A DNA stretch of 64,000 nucleotides from DASUPK01 sp963843085 (GTDB taxonomy: Bacteria; Actinomycetota; Thermoleophilia; Solirubrobacterales; 70-9): positions 868,001-932,000 of the forward strand of contig CAWJJG010000011.1 in the NCBI GenBank assembly GCA_963843085.1. Direction: 5' to 3'. The translations under genes and the position numbers were made by a program. Position 1 is the first letter of the stretch, and the number at the start of each line of letters is the position of its first letter. Below, piece after piece: positions 9,166 through 17,696 of the stretch. The notes under the pieces are model-generated. The model searched no databases. It was not told where the DNA came from and saw nothing but the letters and a program-made list of their open reading frames with translations.

Positions 9166-9196
9166 CGCCGTGCTCCGGCCCGGGAGTCTAGGGGCC

Positions 9197-10195
9197 CTAG
9201 TCCGCCCGCAGCGAGAGGCCGCGTGCGCGCAGGGTCTCCTGGACCTCTTCGATCGACTTGCGACCGAAGTTCGGGATCGCGTTGAGCTCCGACTCCGACT
9301 TCCGCACGAGCTCGCCGACGGTCTGGATGCCGGCACGCTTCAGGCAGTTGTAGGAGCGGACACCCAGCTCAAGCTCCTCGATCAGGATCTCGTCGAGCCC
9401 GTCGGCGCCCGGGGCGGCCGCAGCGTCGCCTCCTCCTCCTCCGCCTCCTCCGTCGACCGCGGCGATCGCACCCTCGCCGCGCAGCTCATCCACGCGGTCG
9501 GCGGTGGTGAAGATCGCGAGGCTCTTGATCAGGATCTCGGCGGCCTCGCGGAGCGCGGCGCCCGGCTCGATCGACCCGTCGGTCTCGACCTCGAGCGTGA
9601 GCTTGTCGAAGTCGGTCCGCTGCCCGACGCGGGCGGCATCGACCGAGTACGCGGCGCGGCGGATCGGCGAGAAGATCGCGTCGATCGGGATCACGCCGAT
9701 GGGCTTGTCGTCGGACTTGTTCTCATCCGCCGGGGAGTAGCCGCGGCCGCGGCCGATCGTCAGGTACATCTCGAGCTTGGTCTTCTTCTCGAGAGTCGCG
9801 ATCGGCGCCTCCGGGTTGAGGATCTCGACGCCCGCGGGGAGGTCGATGTCCTTGGCCTTGACCTCACCGGGGCCGGTGGCGACCAGCGGCGTCTCGACCT
9901 CATCGGCGTCGGTGTGCATGCGCACGACGACGTCCTTGAGGTTGAGGACCAGGTCGGTGACGTCCTCCTTCAGGCCCGGAATGGTCGAGAACTCGTGAGC
10001 CACGCCCTCGATGCGAACGCTGGTGATCGCGGCGCCGCCGAGGCTGGAGAGCAGCACGCGGCGCAGGCTGTTGCCGAACGTGTAGCCGAAGCCCTTGTCG
10101 AGCGGCTCGATGGTGAAGGTGCCCTTGTTCTCCTCGGCATCCTCGCCCGCGATCTTGGGCACTTGGAAATCTGGCAGGGTGGTCATGGCTTCCAT
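9197..10195 (-). CDS. rpoA: RNA polymerase alpha subunit
   Basis: 332 aa. The N-terminal domain (about 1-240) dimerises and carries TFGNSLRRVLLSS; the C-terminal domain (about 262-332) has the helix-hairpin-helix region with SYNCLKRAGI and NFGRKSIEEV that contacts UP elements and activators. The interdomain linker contains an uninterrupted run of eight glycines at residues 249-256 followed by Ala/Pro/Asp. An AAGGAAG Shine-Dalgarno precedes the ATG at 10195. Confidence 0.97.
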   Translation of the reverse strand: MEAMTTLPDFQVPKIAGEDAEENKGTFTIEPLDKGFGYTFGNSLRRVLLSSLGGAAITSVRIEGVAHEFSTIPGLKEDVTDLVLNLKDVVVRMHTDADEVETPLVATGPGEVKAKDIDLPAGVEILNPEAPIATLEKKTKLEMYLTIGRGRGYSPADENKSDDKPIGVIPIDAIFSPIRRAAYSVDAARVGQRTDFDKLTLEVETDGSIEPGAALREAAEILIKSLAIFTTADRVDELRGEGAIAAVDGGGGGGGGDAAAAPGADGLDEILIEELELGVRSYNCLKRAGIQTVGELVRKSESELNAIPNFGRKSIEEVQETLRARGLSLRAD

Positions 10196-10222
10196 CAGGT
10201 ATCTACTTCCTTCTCTGGGGGG

Positions 10223-10843
10223 TTACTTCGAGTACAGCTCGACGATGAGCTGTTCCTCGACGGGGGCTGAGATCTCGCTTCTCTCAGGGAGCCTCAGCAC
10301 CTTGGCGTTAAGCGAGTCGTGATCGGCCTGCAGCCAGGCCGGTACGCCCGACGTGAGCTCCGTCGCGTCCCGAACCGTCTCGGTCGAGGCGCTGCTGGGC
10401 TTGATCGTGATCACGTCGTCGGGCTTCACCTGGTAGCTCGGGATGTCGACGCGGCGGCCGTTCACCGTCCAGTGGCCGTGGCCGATCAGCTGGCGGGCCT
10501 GGCGGCGGGAGGCCGCGAAGCCGAGGCGCACCAGGACGTTGTCCAGGCGACACTCGAGCAGCCGCAGCAGGTTCTCGCCGGTGACGCCCTCCTGGCGACT
10601 GGCCTTGTCGTAATAGCTCGCGAACTGCTTCTCGAGCACCTGGTAGTAGCGCTTCGCCTTCTGCTTCTCGCGCAGCTGATTCCGGTACTCGGACTGGCGC
10701 ATACGGCCGCGGCCGTGCTCTCCGGGTGGATAGGAGCGACGCTCGACGCCGCACTTGTCGGTGAAGCAGCGTGAGCCCTTGAGGAAGAGCTTCTGTCCCT
10801 CGCGGCGGCACTGCTTGCACTGGGCTCCGGTATCGCGGGCCAT
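10223..10843 (-). CDS. rpsD: Ribosomal protein S4, zinc-binding type
   Basis: 206-aa small-subunit assembly protein. The N terminus keeps four zinc ligands: Cys9, Cys12, Cys26 and Cys31. The S4 RNA-binding domain includes the stretch RRQARQLIGHGHWTVNGRRV. The start at 10843 overlaps the rpsK stop in a TGATG arrangement, so a longer upstream open frame is not used. Confidence 0.96.
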   Translation of the reverse strand: MARDTGAQCKQCRREGQKLFLKGSRCFTDKCGVERRSYPPGEHGRGRMRQSEYRNQLREKQKAKRYYQVLEKQFASYYDKASRQEGVTGENLLRLLECRLDNVLVRLGFAASRRQARQLIGHGHWTVNGRRVDIPSYQVKPDDVITIKPSSASTETVRDATELTSGVPAWLQADHDSLNAKVLRLPERSEISAPVEEQLIVELYSK

Positions 10844-11238
10844 CAGACGCGCCTCCGCTTGCGGGGGCGGCACCCGTTGTGGGCCTGCGGCGTCACGTCC
10901 TTGACGGTCGTCACGTCGAGCCCGGCGGCCTGCAGCGAGCGGATCGCCGTCTCGCGTCCGGAGCCGGCGCCCTTGGCGAACACCTCGACCTTCTCGAGGC
11001 CGTGCTCCATGCCCTTCTTGGCGGCCGCGTCGGCGGTCACCTGGGCGGCGAACGGAGTCGACTTCCGGGAGCCCTTGAATCCGGCGGAACCGGCGGACTC
11101 CCAGGCGAGCACGTTGCCCTCGGGATCGGTGAGGGTGACGATCGTGTTGTTGAACGAAGTCTTGATGTGGGCCTGGCCGTAGGTGACGTTCTTGCGGACC
11201 TTGCGGCGCGAGCGACCCTTCTTCGGAGCTGGTGGCAT
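10843..11238 (-). CDS. rpsK: Ribosomal protein S11
   Basis: 131 aa. Contains the S11 core with FNNTIVTLTD and the C-terminal DVTPQAHNGCRPRKRRRV that lines the platform near the mRNA exit. The N-terminal basic tail is typical. It overlaps rpsD by one base (TGATG) and follows rpsM by 20 nt. Confidence 0.97.
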   Translation of the reverse strand: MPPAPKKGRSRRKVRKNVTYGQAHIKTSFNNTIVTLTDPEGNVLAWESAGSAGFKGSRKSTPFAAQVTADAAAKKGMEHGLEKVEVFAKGAGSGRETAIRSLQAAGLDVTTVKDVTPQAHNGCRPRKRRRV

Positions 11239-11258
11239 CTAGCGAATTCCTCCGTCGA

Positions 11259-11642
11259 TCACTTCGGCTGCGGGGCCCTCTTGCGGCCCGCAACGCTCAT
11301 CCGGCGCGGGCCCTTGCGGCCCCGCGCGTTGGTCTTGGTGCGCTGCCCCCGAACCGGCAGCCCGCGGCGATGGCGGAGCCCCCGGTAGGAGCCGATCTCC
11401 TGAAGGCGCTTGATGTTCTGGGAGCGCTCCCGTCGCAGATCTCCCTCCACCTCGTGGTTCTCGACCGCGTCACGAAGCTTGATGATCTCGTCCTCGGTCA
11501 GATCCTTGACCTGGGTGTTCGGGTCGACCCCGGTCTCCTTGAGGATCTCGTTGGCCGTCGAGCGGCCGACGCCGAAGACGTAGGTGAGGCCGATTTCGGC
11601 GCGCTTGTTGATGGGGAGGTTGACTCCCGCGATCCGCGCCAT
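11259..11642 (-). CDS. rpsM: Ribosomal protein S13
   Basis: 127 aa, starting MARIAGVNLP, the standard S13 N terminus, with GIGxxxA-like GVGRSTA and the basic C-terminal tail (RGLRHRRGLPVRGQRTKTNA) that contacts P-site tRNA. Follows rpmJ with no spacer (TAG then ATG). Confidence 0.97.
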   Translation of the reverse strand: MARIAGVNLPINKRAEIGLTYVFGVGRSTANEILKETGVDPNTQVKDLTEDEIIKLRDAVENHEVEGDLRRERSQNIKRLQEIGSYRGLRHRRGLPVRGQRTKTNARGRKGPRRMSVAGRKRAPQPK

Positions 11643-11756
11643 CTAACCCTGCCTCTGCTTGTGGCGCGGATTCGGGCAGATCACGAGGACGGCTCCGCCA
11701 CGGCGGATCACCTTGCACTTCTCACACATCGGCTTTACAGACGCTCGGACCTTCAT
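11643..11756 (-). CDS. rpmJ: Ribosomal protein L36, zinc-binding type
   Basis: 37-aa protein read from the minus strand: MKVRASVKPMCEKCK at the N terminus and ICPNPRHKQRQG at the end. Zinc ligands Cys11, Cys14, Cys27 and His32 are intact (C+ form). A Shine-Dalgarno AGAAGGGG precedes the ATG at 11756. It is the first gene of this operon segment; the initiation factor gene infA, which usually precedes it, is not present. A possible promoter region is the 280 nt upstream, shared divergently with the SHOCT gene. Confidence 0.95.
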   Translation of the reverse strand: MKVRASVKPMCEKCKVIRRGGAVLVICPNPRHKQRQG

Positions 11757-12036
11757 TCCCCTTCTCTCACTGGGGTCGTATCTTGCTGGGAGTGAGCCCG
11801 CCGGCCCCAGGAGTCGGGCCTACAGGCGTGGAAAAACGCCGGCCACACCAGGCGTGAACCGACCTGCGAAAGGATAGCAGCGTGCGTGCCTGGGTCGTGC
11901 CTGGCCAAGGGCAGTTCTCTGCGCCCTGGACTCGACCATCTGATCAGGAAAGGGCAGCTGGCCCGGCCTCCCCGACCGTGGATAGAGTACGGATCAGGTA
12001 GCAGTTCCGGGGATCAACTGAGGAGAAGGAGCAGAG

Positions 12037-12801
12037 ATGAGCTTGTCGGCTGAGCAGGTCAACGAGCAGGCGCTCAGCGTCGCCACTGAGGCGCTGAACG
12101 ACGCGGTCGTAGCGGCATGTCATATGGAGCAGGTCACACAGGATCAGCAGCTGAAGGCGGCCGGCATCGGCGGTGCCACCCGCGGAATGGCCAAGTTCGG
12201 CACGAAGCTCGGCGAGGGGATGATGCCCAGCGTCGGAGGGATGGCGAAGGGTCTCCGCGGTGCCGGCTTGCCCGAGAACTTCATTCTCGCCGTGACCTCG
12301 AGCCAGATTCATGCCCTCGAGGAGAAGGACAAGAAGGGCAGCCTCAAGGTGGGCAAGGTGCTGAAGTCGTGGAACCGGGATGAGGTCAGCGCGAGCATGA
12401 ACTCTGCGCAGGTGCTGGGCGCCGTCTCGGGAACTCCCGAGGACCGCCAGGTGATCACGCTCTACCTGCCCCTGGATGATTCAAAGAACAAATACCTCGC
12501 CGCCGCCGCGCAGATGCAGGCGCAGGCCGGAGGCTCGGGCCAGCCGACGCGGTTTCAGATCGCCAAGGACGAGGCGAGCGAGGCGGTCGCGAAGGAGCTC
12601 ATCGGCGATTCGCCGGCGATGCCGAACGTCCAGATCGGCGGCATGCCGATCCAGCAGATGGGCCAGATGCCCGGTCAGCCGGCCGCGGGTGGCGGCGACT
12701 CGACCGCGCAGCTCGAGAAGCTGGCCCAGCTGCACGCGAGCGGCGCGCTGACGGACGAGGAGTTCGCCGCGCAGAAGGCGAAGATCATCGGCGGCGCTTG
12801 A
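12037..12801 (+). CDS. SHOCT-domain protein
   Basis: 254-aa soluble protein with a good Shine-Dalgarno (GAGAAGGAG). The first 150 residues form an unrecognised alpha/beta domain. It is followed by a Gln/Met/Gly/Pro-rich linker (about residues 190-220) and a C-terminal SHOCT helix pair (about 222-252: LEKLAQLHASGALTDEEF, then AAQKAKII). SHOCT modules usually sit at protein ends and are thought to mediate oligomerisation or regulation. It converges on the diguanylate cyclase with no gap. Function unknown. Confidence 0.7.
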   Translation: MSLSAEQVNEQALSVATEALNDAVVAACHMEQVTQDQQLKAAGIGGATRGMAKFGTKLGEGMMPSVGGMAKGLRGAGLPENFILAVTSSQIHALEEKDKKGSLKVGKVLKSWNRDEVSASMNSAQVLGAVSGTPEDRQVITLYLPLDDSKNKYLAAAAQMQAQAGGSGQPTRFQIAKDEASEAVAKELIGDSPAMPNVQIGGMPIQQMGQMPGQPAAGGGDSTAQLEKLAQLHASGALTDEEFAAQKAKIIGGA

Positions 12802-14196
12802 TCAGAGCGACTGCTCGCTGACCTCGAGGATCACCGTCCGGTCGCGGCCGGACTCCTTGGCGGCGTAGAGAGCCGTATCGGCCCGCGCGATCAGCGCGGA
12901 GACATCCTCGCGCCCGTCCCAGAACGCCACCCCCGCCGAGCAGGTGATGGCCTCGGGCGTCGCGGAGCGCAGCCGGTTCAGCTGCTCCTCGGCCTCAGCC
13001 GGCGTGGACTCCGGGAGGAGGACCACGAACTCCTCCCCGCCATAGCGCGCCAGGAAGTCGCTGGTGCGCAGCTTCGCGCGCCAGCCCTCGACGGCGTCCT
13101 TCAGCAGATCGTCGCCGGCCGGGTGGCCGTGCCGGTCGTTGTAGTCCTTGAAGTGATCGAGATCCAGCATCGCGAGGCCGAGCGTCCGTTCATCGCGGCT
13201 CGACCTCGCCATCTCTCGCTGGATCTCGGCGTCGAGCCAGCGCCGGTTCGGGATCCCGGTCAGCGGGTCGGTCCGGGCGATCGAGTCCAGCTCCTCGACC
13301 AGGGCCTCTCGCTGGTCGGCCAGCTGCTTGGCGACCGTGATGTCTGTGGCCCGAGCGAATACCAGGCTGGTCTCCCTGCTGAAGGACGCGCTCCAGAGCA
13401 GCCAGCGCCACTCACCGTCCTCGGCACGGAAGCGACAGTCGAACATCGCCGGGTGCGCCTCGAATGCCCGCGCCATCTCGCTCCGCACCTTGTCGCGGTC
13501 ATCCGGATGAATCAGCTCGGCGTACGGCCGGGAGCGGAGCTCCTCGGGCAAGTAGCCCAAGGTCGTGGTCCAGGCTTCGTTGAGCTCCAGCAGGTATCCG
13601 TCGGCGTTCGTCGTGCAGAGCATGTCCCGCGAGAGGTCGAAGAACTGCCGCGTGCGCTCCTCGGCGCGCTTCCGCCGCCGGACCAGCCAGGACGTCAGGC
13701 CGGCGATCGCGAAGAGCCCGAGCCCCGTGAGCAGGATCCGGGTCAGGGGCGAATAGCCGGTGGAGTCATTGACGTTGAGAAGCGCGACCGTGTAGCAGAC
13801 GAGGAGCCAGCTGAGCTGGAGAAAGGTCGCCCGCCGCGACAGGAACAGCGCGGTGAAGGCGGCGATCCAGACGAACATGCTCGCGAAGACCCCCGCCGCG
13901 CCGCTGAAGTAGACCGCGAGGGCGATCATCACCGAGCCGAGGGCGACCGAGACCTGCGTGAGCCAGCGCGGCACCGAGGCTGCGAAGGCGAAGAAGAGCA
14001 CCCCGAAGAGAATCGCGGCGATCGCGTTCAACGCGAGCCCGGTCTCGTCGCTGCCCGCCGGATGGGGCAGAACCGTCGAGACCAGCCCGAGAATGCCGGC
14101 AGCCGCGTAGATCACGCCGATGACCCGCGGCAGCATCGGCTCCTCGGCACTGGCCAGCCGGGGGTTGAGGAAGTTGTCCCACGCTCGTTGCTTCAC
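12802..14196 (-). CDS. Membrane PAS-GGDEF diguanylate cyclase
   Basis: 464 aa. About five to six TM helices span residues 25-172, followed by a PAS domain (about 180-290) and a GGDEF domain (about 305-464). The active site reads GGEEF at 386-390, and the inhibitory I-site RxxD is R377-T-S-D380, five residues upstream, so the enzyme should be active and product-inhibited. It makes cyclic di-GMP from two GTP at the membrane in response to an unknown PAS or membrane signal. It sits between map and rpmJ, an unusual place for a signalling gene. Confidence 0.92.
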   Translation of the reverse strand: MKQRAWDNFLNPRLASAEEPMLPRVIGVIYAAAGILGLVSTVLPHPAGSDETGLALNAIAAILFGVLFFAFAASVPRWLTQVSVALGSVMIALAVYFSGAAGVFASMFVWIAAFTALFLSRRATFLQLSWLLVCYTVALLNVNDSTGYSPLTRILLTGLGLFAIAGLTSWLVRRRKRAEERTRQFFDLSRDMLCTTNADGYLLELNEAWTTTLGYLPEELRSRPYAELIHPDDRDKVRSEMARAFEAHPAMFDCRFRAEDGEWRWLLWSASFSRETSLVFARATDITVAKQLADQREALVEELDSIARTDPLTGIPNRRWLDAEIQREMARSSRDERTLGLAMLDLDHFKDYNDRHGHPAGDDLLKDAVEGWRAKLRTSDFLARYGGEEFVVLLPESTPAEAEEQLNRLRSATPEAITCSAGVAFWDGREDVSALIARADTALYAAKESGRDRTVILEVSEQSL

Positions 14197-14255
14197 GAAC
14201 GCTGATGCTAGAGAGCGACTTCGCCTCCGCCCGAAAACCTGCTGCCGTTGGATGC

Positions 14256-15023
14256 CTACTCCAGGTGCCAGGGGGTGAGGACGCGTGGGCCGTCCTCGGT
14301 GATCGCGACCGTGAACTCGAAGTGCGCGGCCAGTGAGTCATCGGCTGAGTAGACGGCCCAGCCGTCCGATCCCATGCGGACGTCGGCGCTGCCGGCGTTC
14401 ACCATCGGCTCGATCGCGAGGACCATGCCGATCTCGAGCTCGGGGCCCTTGCCGGGATCCCCGAAGTTCGGGATCTGCGGGTCCTCGTGCATGTCACGCC
14501 CGATTCCGTGACCGACGAGCGTGCGGATGATGGAGAGCCCGTCCCGCTCCACGCGCTGCTGGACCGCATGCGAGATGTCGCTGAGGTGGTTTCCCCTCAC
14601 AGCCTGCGCGATGCCCTCGAAGAGTGCGTCCTTGGTGGCGGCGAGGAGCGGCTCAGCGCCCTCGGGAGTCTCGCCGATCGGCATGGTGAAGGCCGCGTCC
14701 GCCACCCACCCTTCGTAGGTGACCCCGACGTCGATCGAGAGGATGTCGCCGCGGCGCAGCTCGTAGGGCCCCGGGATGCCGTGAACGACCATCGAGTTCG
14801 GGGACGTGCAGATCGAGCCCGGGAAGCCCCGGTATCCCTTGAAGGAGGGAACCGCTCCCTGGGAGCGGATGAACTTCTCGGCGGCCTCGTCGAGCTCCTT
14901 GGTGGTGATGCCGGGACGTGCCTTGGAGCGAAGCATGCGCAGGCAGCGAGCCTGGATCTTGCCGGCCTCCGCCATGGCGTCGATCTGCTCGGAGGTCTTG
15001 CGGATGATCATGCCGCGATACAT
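14256..15023 (-). CDS. map: Methionine aminopeptidase type I
   Basis: Removes N-terminal Met from nascent proteins. Metal-site segments are visible: SIDVGVTYEGWVADAAFT (two Asp), GHGIGRDMHE (His), IEPM (Glu) and HFEFTVAITEDG (Glu). The start chosen is ATG at 15023 (MYRGMIIRKTSEQ), eight bases after the adk stop; ATG at 15011 is the alternative. A longer frame into adk is rejected. 255 aa, normal length. Confidence 0.93.
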   Translation of the reverse strand: MYRGMIIRKTSEQIDAMAEAGKIQARCLRMLRSKARPGITTKELDEAAEKFIRSQGAVPSFKGYRGFPGSICTSPNSMVVHGIPGPYELRRGDILSIDVGVTYEGWVADAAFTMPIGETPEGAEPLLAATKDALFEGIAQAVRGNHLSDISHAVQQRVERDGLSIIRTLVGHGIGRDMHEDPQIPNFGDPGKGPELEIGMVLAIEPMVNAGSADVRMGSDGWAVYSADDSLAAHFEFTVAITEDGPRVLTPWHLE

Positions 15024-15030
15024 GTCCGGC

Positions 15031-15714
15031 TCACATCCCCTCCTCTTCCTCGCGGCGAAGCGTCGCGAGGATTCCGTGGATGCTCTCCTCAACCTCGTCC
15101 GGCGACTGCGCGCCGTTCACCTGGTTGAGGATGCCACGGTCTTCGTAGTAGGAGATCAGCGGCTCGGTCTTCTCGCGGTAGGTGCTGAGGCGATTCTTGA
15201 TCACGTCCGGCTTGTCGTCGTCGCGCACGATCAGCTTCGCGCCGTCGAGATCGCAGATGCCCTCCTCCGTCGGAGGGTCGAAGTCGACGTGGTAGATGTG
15301 GCTCGGGTTCTCCTCACAGGTCCGGCGGCCGCCCAGGCGCCGAACGACCTCGTCCTCCGGGACGTCGATCAGGATCGCCGCGGTGAGGTCGCGCCCCAGT
15401 TCCTTCATCTTGGAGTCGAGAGCCTCGGCCTGAGGGACGGTCCGCGGGAAGCCATCGAGGATGAAGCCGTCGGCGGCCTCCTCGCCCTGGAGACGCTCCG
15501 CGATCACACCGATGATCACCTCGTCGGGGACGAGGTCTCCGCGGTCCATGAACTCCTTGGCCTGCTTCCCGACCTCGGTGCCCTCCTTGACGGCGGCCCG
15601 CAGGATGTCGCCCGTCGCGTAGTACGGGAGCCGGAAGTCCTCCTGGAGACGCTCGCCCTGGGTCCCCTTCCCGCTGCCGGGCGGGCCGAGGAGAATGAGG
15701 TTCAGCTCTGGCAT
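15031..15714 (-). CDS. adk: Adenylate kinase
   Basis: Interconverts ATP+AMP and 2 ADP. The P-loop GPPGSGKGT is at residues 10-18, the AMP-binding ATGDILR follows, and DGFPRT is conserved. The LID region (about 127-165) has only two cysteines instead of four, so it is probably not a zinc LID. 227 aa, with an acidic EEEE stretch near the C terminus. Located between secY and map as in most spc operons. Confidence 0.97.
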   Translation of the reverse strand: MPELNLILLGPPGSGKGTQGERLQEDFRLPYYATGDILRAAVKEGTEVGKQAKEFMDRGDLVPDEVIIGVIAERLQGEEAADGFILDGFPRTVPQAEALDSKMKELGRDLTAAILIDVPEDEVVRRLGGRRTCEENPSHIYHVDFDPPTEEGICDLDGAKLIVRDDDKPDVIKNRLSTYREKTEPLISYYEDRGILNQVNGAQSPDEVEESIHGILATLRREEEEGM

Positions 15715-15763
15715 CTTGATTTGCGTTGTACCCGCGGCGGGGACGGGCGACTCGCGCCGGCTC

Positions 15764-17032
15764 CTACTTCAAGAACCCTTCGTAGTTCCTCATCATCAGC
15801 TGGGCCTCCAGCTGCTTGACCGTATCGAGAGCCACGCCGACGACGATCAGGATCGAGGTTCCGCCGAAGAAGAAGTTGGCCGACGTCTGAGAGATCAGGA
15901 TGGTCGGCAGCGCCGCGACCGCGCCCAGGTAGAGGGCGCCGGGGAAGGTGAGCCTGGACAGGATGCGGTCCAGGTACTCGGCGGTAGGTCGCCCGGGCCG
16001 AACGCCCGGGATGAATCCGCCGTATTTCTTCAGGTTGTCGGCCTGGTCCACCGGGTTGAAGGTGACCGCCGTGTAGAAGTAGGTGAAGATCACGATGAAG
16101 AAGACCTCACCCACCACGTAGTGCCAGCTGTTCGGGCTGAAGAACGCGGCGAAGTCGAGCGCCGCCGGTGTGTTGATGAGCTGGCCGATGGTCGGCGGGA
16201 AGGCCATGATCGAGGCGGCGAAGATCACCGGGATCACGCCGGCCATGTTCACGCGCAGCGGTAAGTAGGTCGACCCGCCGGATGTCATCCGGCGCCCGAC
16301 GACGCGTTTCGCGTACTGCACCGGGATCCGGCGCTGGCCCTCCTGGACGAAGACGATCGCGACGATCACGGCCAGCGCGATGAACGGCATCATCACGACG
16401 AAGACCTGATCGGGGTTGTTCCACCACTTGGTGATTCCCTCGGGAATGCGGGAGACGATCGAGGCGAAGATCATCAGCGAGATCCCGTTGCCGATCCCTC
16501 GCTGGGTGATCAGCTCTCCCATCCACATCAGGACCGTGCAGCCCGCGGTCAGCGTCACCACGATCAGGAAGACCTTCGGGAAGGTGCGCTCTCCGATCAC
16601 GTTCTGCCCACCGACGCTCGACGAGCTGAACAGGAAGACGAAGCCGAGCGACTGGGCGAAGGCCAGGACCACCGTCAGGTAGCGCGTGTACTGCGTGATC
16701 TTCTGCTGCCCTACCTCACCCTCCTTCTGGAGCCGCTCCAGCGAGGGCATCACGACCGTCAGCAGCTGCAGGATGATCGACGCCGTGATGTAGGGCATGA
16801 TCCCCAGCGCGAAGAGGGACAGCCGGGAGAGGCTTCCGCCCGAGAAGAGATTGAGGAAGCCGAGGATGTTGGAGCCCCCGACGTTGTTGACCCCGTCCTT
16901 GATCGCCTGCGCGTCGACACCTGGTGAAGGGATGTAGGCGCCGAGCCGATACAGCGCCAGGATCCCCGCGGTGAAGATCAGCTTCTTGCGGATCTCCTGG
17001 ACCGTGAAGGCGTTGAGGATCGTCTGGAGCAT
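15764..17032 (-). CDS. secY: Preprotein translocase subunit SecY
   Basis: 422-aa channel-forming subunit with ten predicted TM helices. The first helix region carries the plug-side GAYIPSPGVD, and TM2 has LSLFALGIMPYITASIILQL, both typical of SecY. The cytoplasmic loop has VVGRRMTSGGSTYLPLRVN. The start directly follows the rplO stop (TAG-ATG). It works with SecE (46663-47304) in this window. Confidence 0.97.
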   Translation of the reverse strand: MLQTILNAFTVQEIRKKLIFTAGILALYRLGAYIPSPGVDAQAIKDGVNNVGGSNILGFLNLFSGGSLSRLSLFALGIMPYITASIILQLLTVVMPSLERLQKEGEVGQQKITQYTRYLTVVLAFAQSLGFVFLFSSSSVGGQNVIGERTFPKVFLIVVTLTAGCTVLMWMGELITQRGIGNGISLMIFASIVSRIPEGITKWWNNPDQVFVVMMPFIALAVIVAIVFVQEGQRRIPVQYAKRVVGRRMTSGGSTYLPLRVNMAGVIPVIFAASIMAFPPTIGQLINTPAALDFAAFFSPNSWHYVVGEVFFIVIFTYFYTAVTFNPVDQADNLKKYGGFIPGVRPGRPTAEYLDRILSRLTFPGALYLGAVAALPTILISQTSANFFFGGTSILIVVGVALDTVKQLEAQLMMRNYEGFLK

Positions 17033-17524
17033 CTAGATAAGTTCGCAGGTCCCGCCTGCCGCCTCGATCTTCTCCTTGGCCGTGGCGCTGAACGCGTGGG
17101 CCCTCACAGTGAGCTTCTTCGAGATGTTGCCTCGGGCGAGGATCTTGACCGGGTCCCGCCGCTTGGCCAGGCCGGACTCGCGCAGGGACTCAGGAGTGAC
17201 CTCGTCGTTCGCCTTGAATCGCGCGTCGAGATCGGAGAGGTTGACCGGCTGCGTCCGCGTCCGGAACTTCTCGAAGGGCATCGACATCTTCTTGTTCGGG
17301 CCGCGCAGCTTGCGCATCCGCATGTGGATCGGGTTCTGGCCGCCCTCGTAGGCGGTCTTGCGCTTGCTGCCCGAGCGGGCGCCCGCGCCCTTGTGGCCGC
17401 GGCCGGAGGTCTTGCCATGGCCTGTGCCCTTACCGCGACCGAGCCGCTTGCGGGGATGACGCGAGCCCGGAGCGGGCTTCAGCGTGTGCAGGCCGACCTG
17501 GTCGGGCGGCTTCTCGTCAGCCAC
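17033..17524 (-). CDS. rplO: Ribosomal protein L15
   Basis: 163 aa, GTG start. N-terminal Gly/Lys/Arg-rich segment RLGRGKGTGHGKTSGRGHKG, characteristic of L15, which threads into 23S rRNA. The GTG start overlaps the end of rpmD by 8 nt. Confidence 0.96.
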   Translation of the reverse strand: MADEKPPDQVGLHTLKPAPGSRHPRKRLGRGKGTGHGKTSGRGHKGAGARSGSKRKTAYEGGQNPIHMRMRKLRGPNKKMSMPFEKFRTRTQPVNLSDLDARFKANDEVTPESLRESGLAKRRDPVKILARGNISKKLTVRAHAFSATAKEKIEAAGGTCELI

Positions 17525-17696
17525 CGTCGACCTCCACCAGGTGGCTGATGGTTCGGATCATGCCCCGCAGCTGCGGCGTGTCGGCGTGCTTCGCCTCCCT
17601 GCCGATCTTGCCGAGCTTCAATGAGCGCAACGTGTCGCGCTGGACGCCGGAAGCGCCATTGGAGGAGCGAACCTGCTTCAAGGCAAGATCAGCCAC
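17517..17696 (-). CDS. rpmD: Ribosomal protein L30
   Basis: 59-aa protein with a GTG start immediately after the rpsE stop. It reads ADLALKQVRSSNGASGVQRD, then TLRSLKLGKIGREAKHADTP and a C-terminal RGMIRTISHLVEV, matching the L30 fold (two helices packed on a three-stranded sheet). It is short and lies in a frame overlapping the rplO start by 8 nt. Confidence 0.95.
   Translation of the reverse strand: MADLALKQVRSSNGASGVQRDTLRSLKLGKIGREAKHADTPQLRGMIRTISHLVEVDGG

Noticed and set aside
9166..9336. N-terminal extension of rplQ
   Set aside because: Overlaps the rpoA 3' end in another frame and lacks L17 similarity; the MRHQ start fits.
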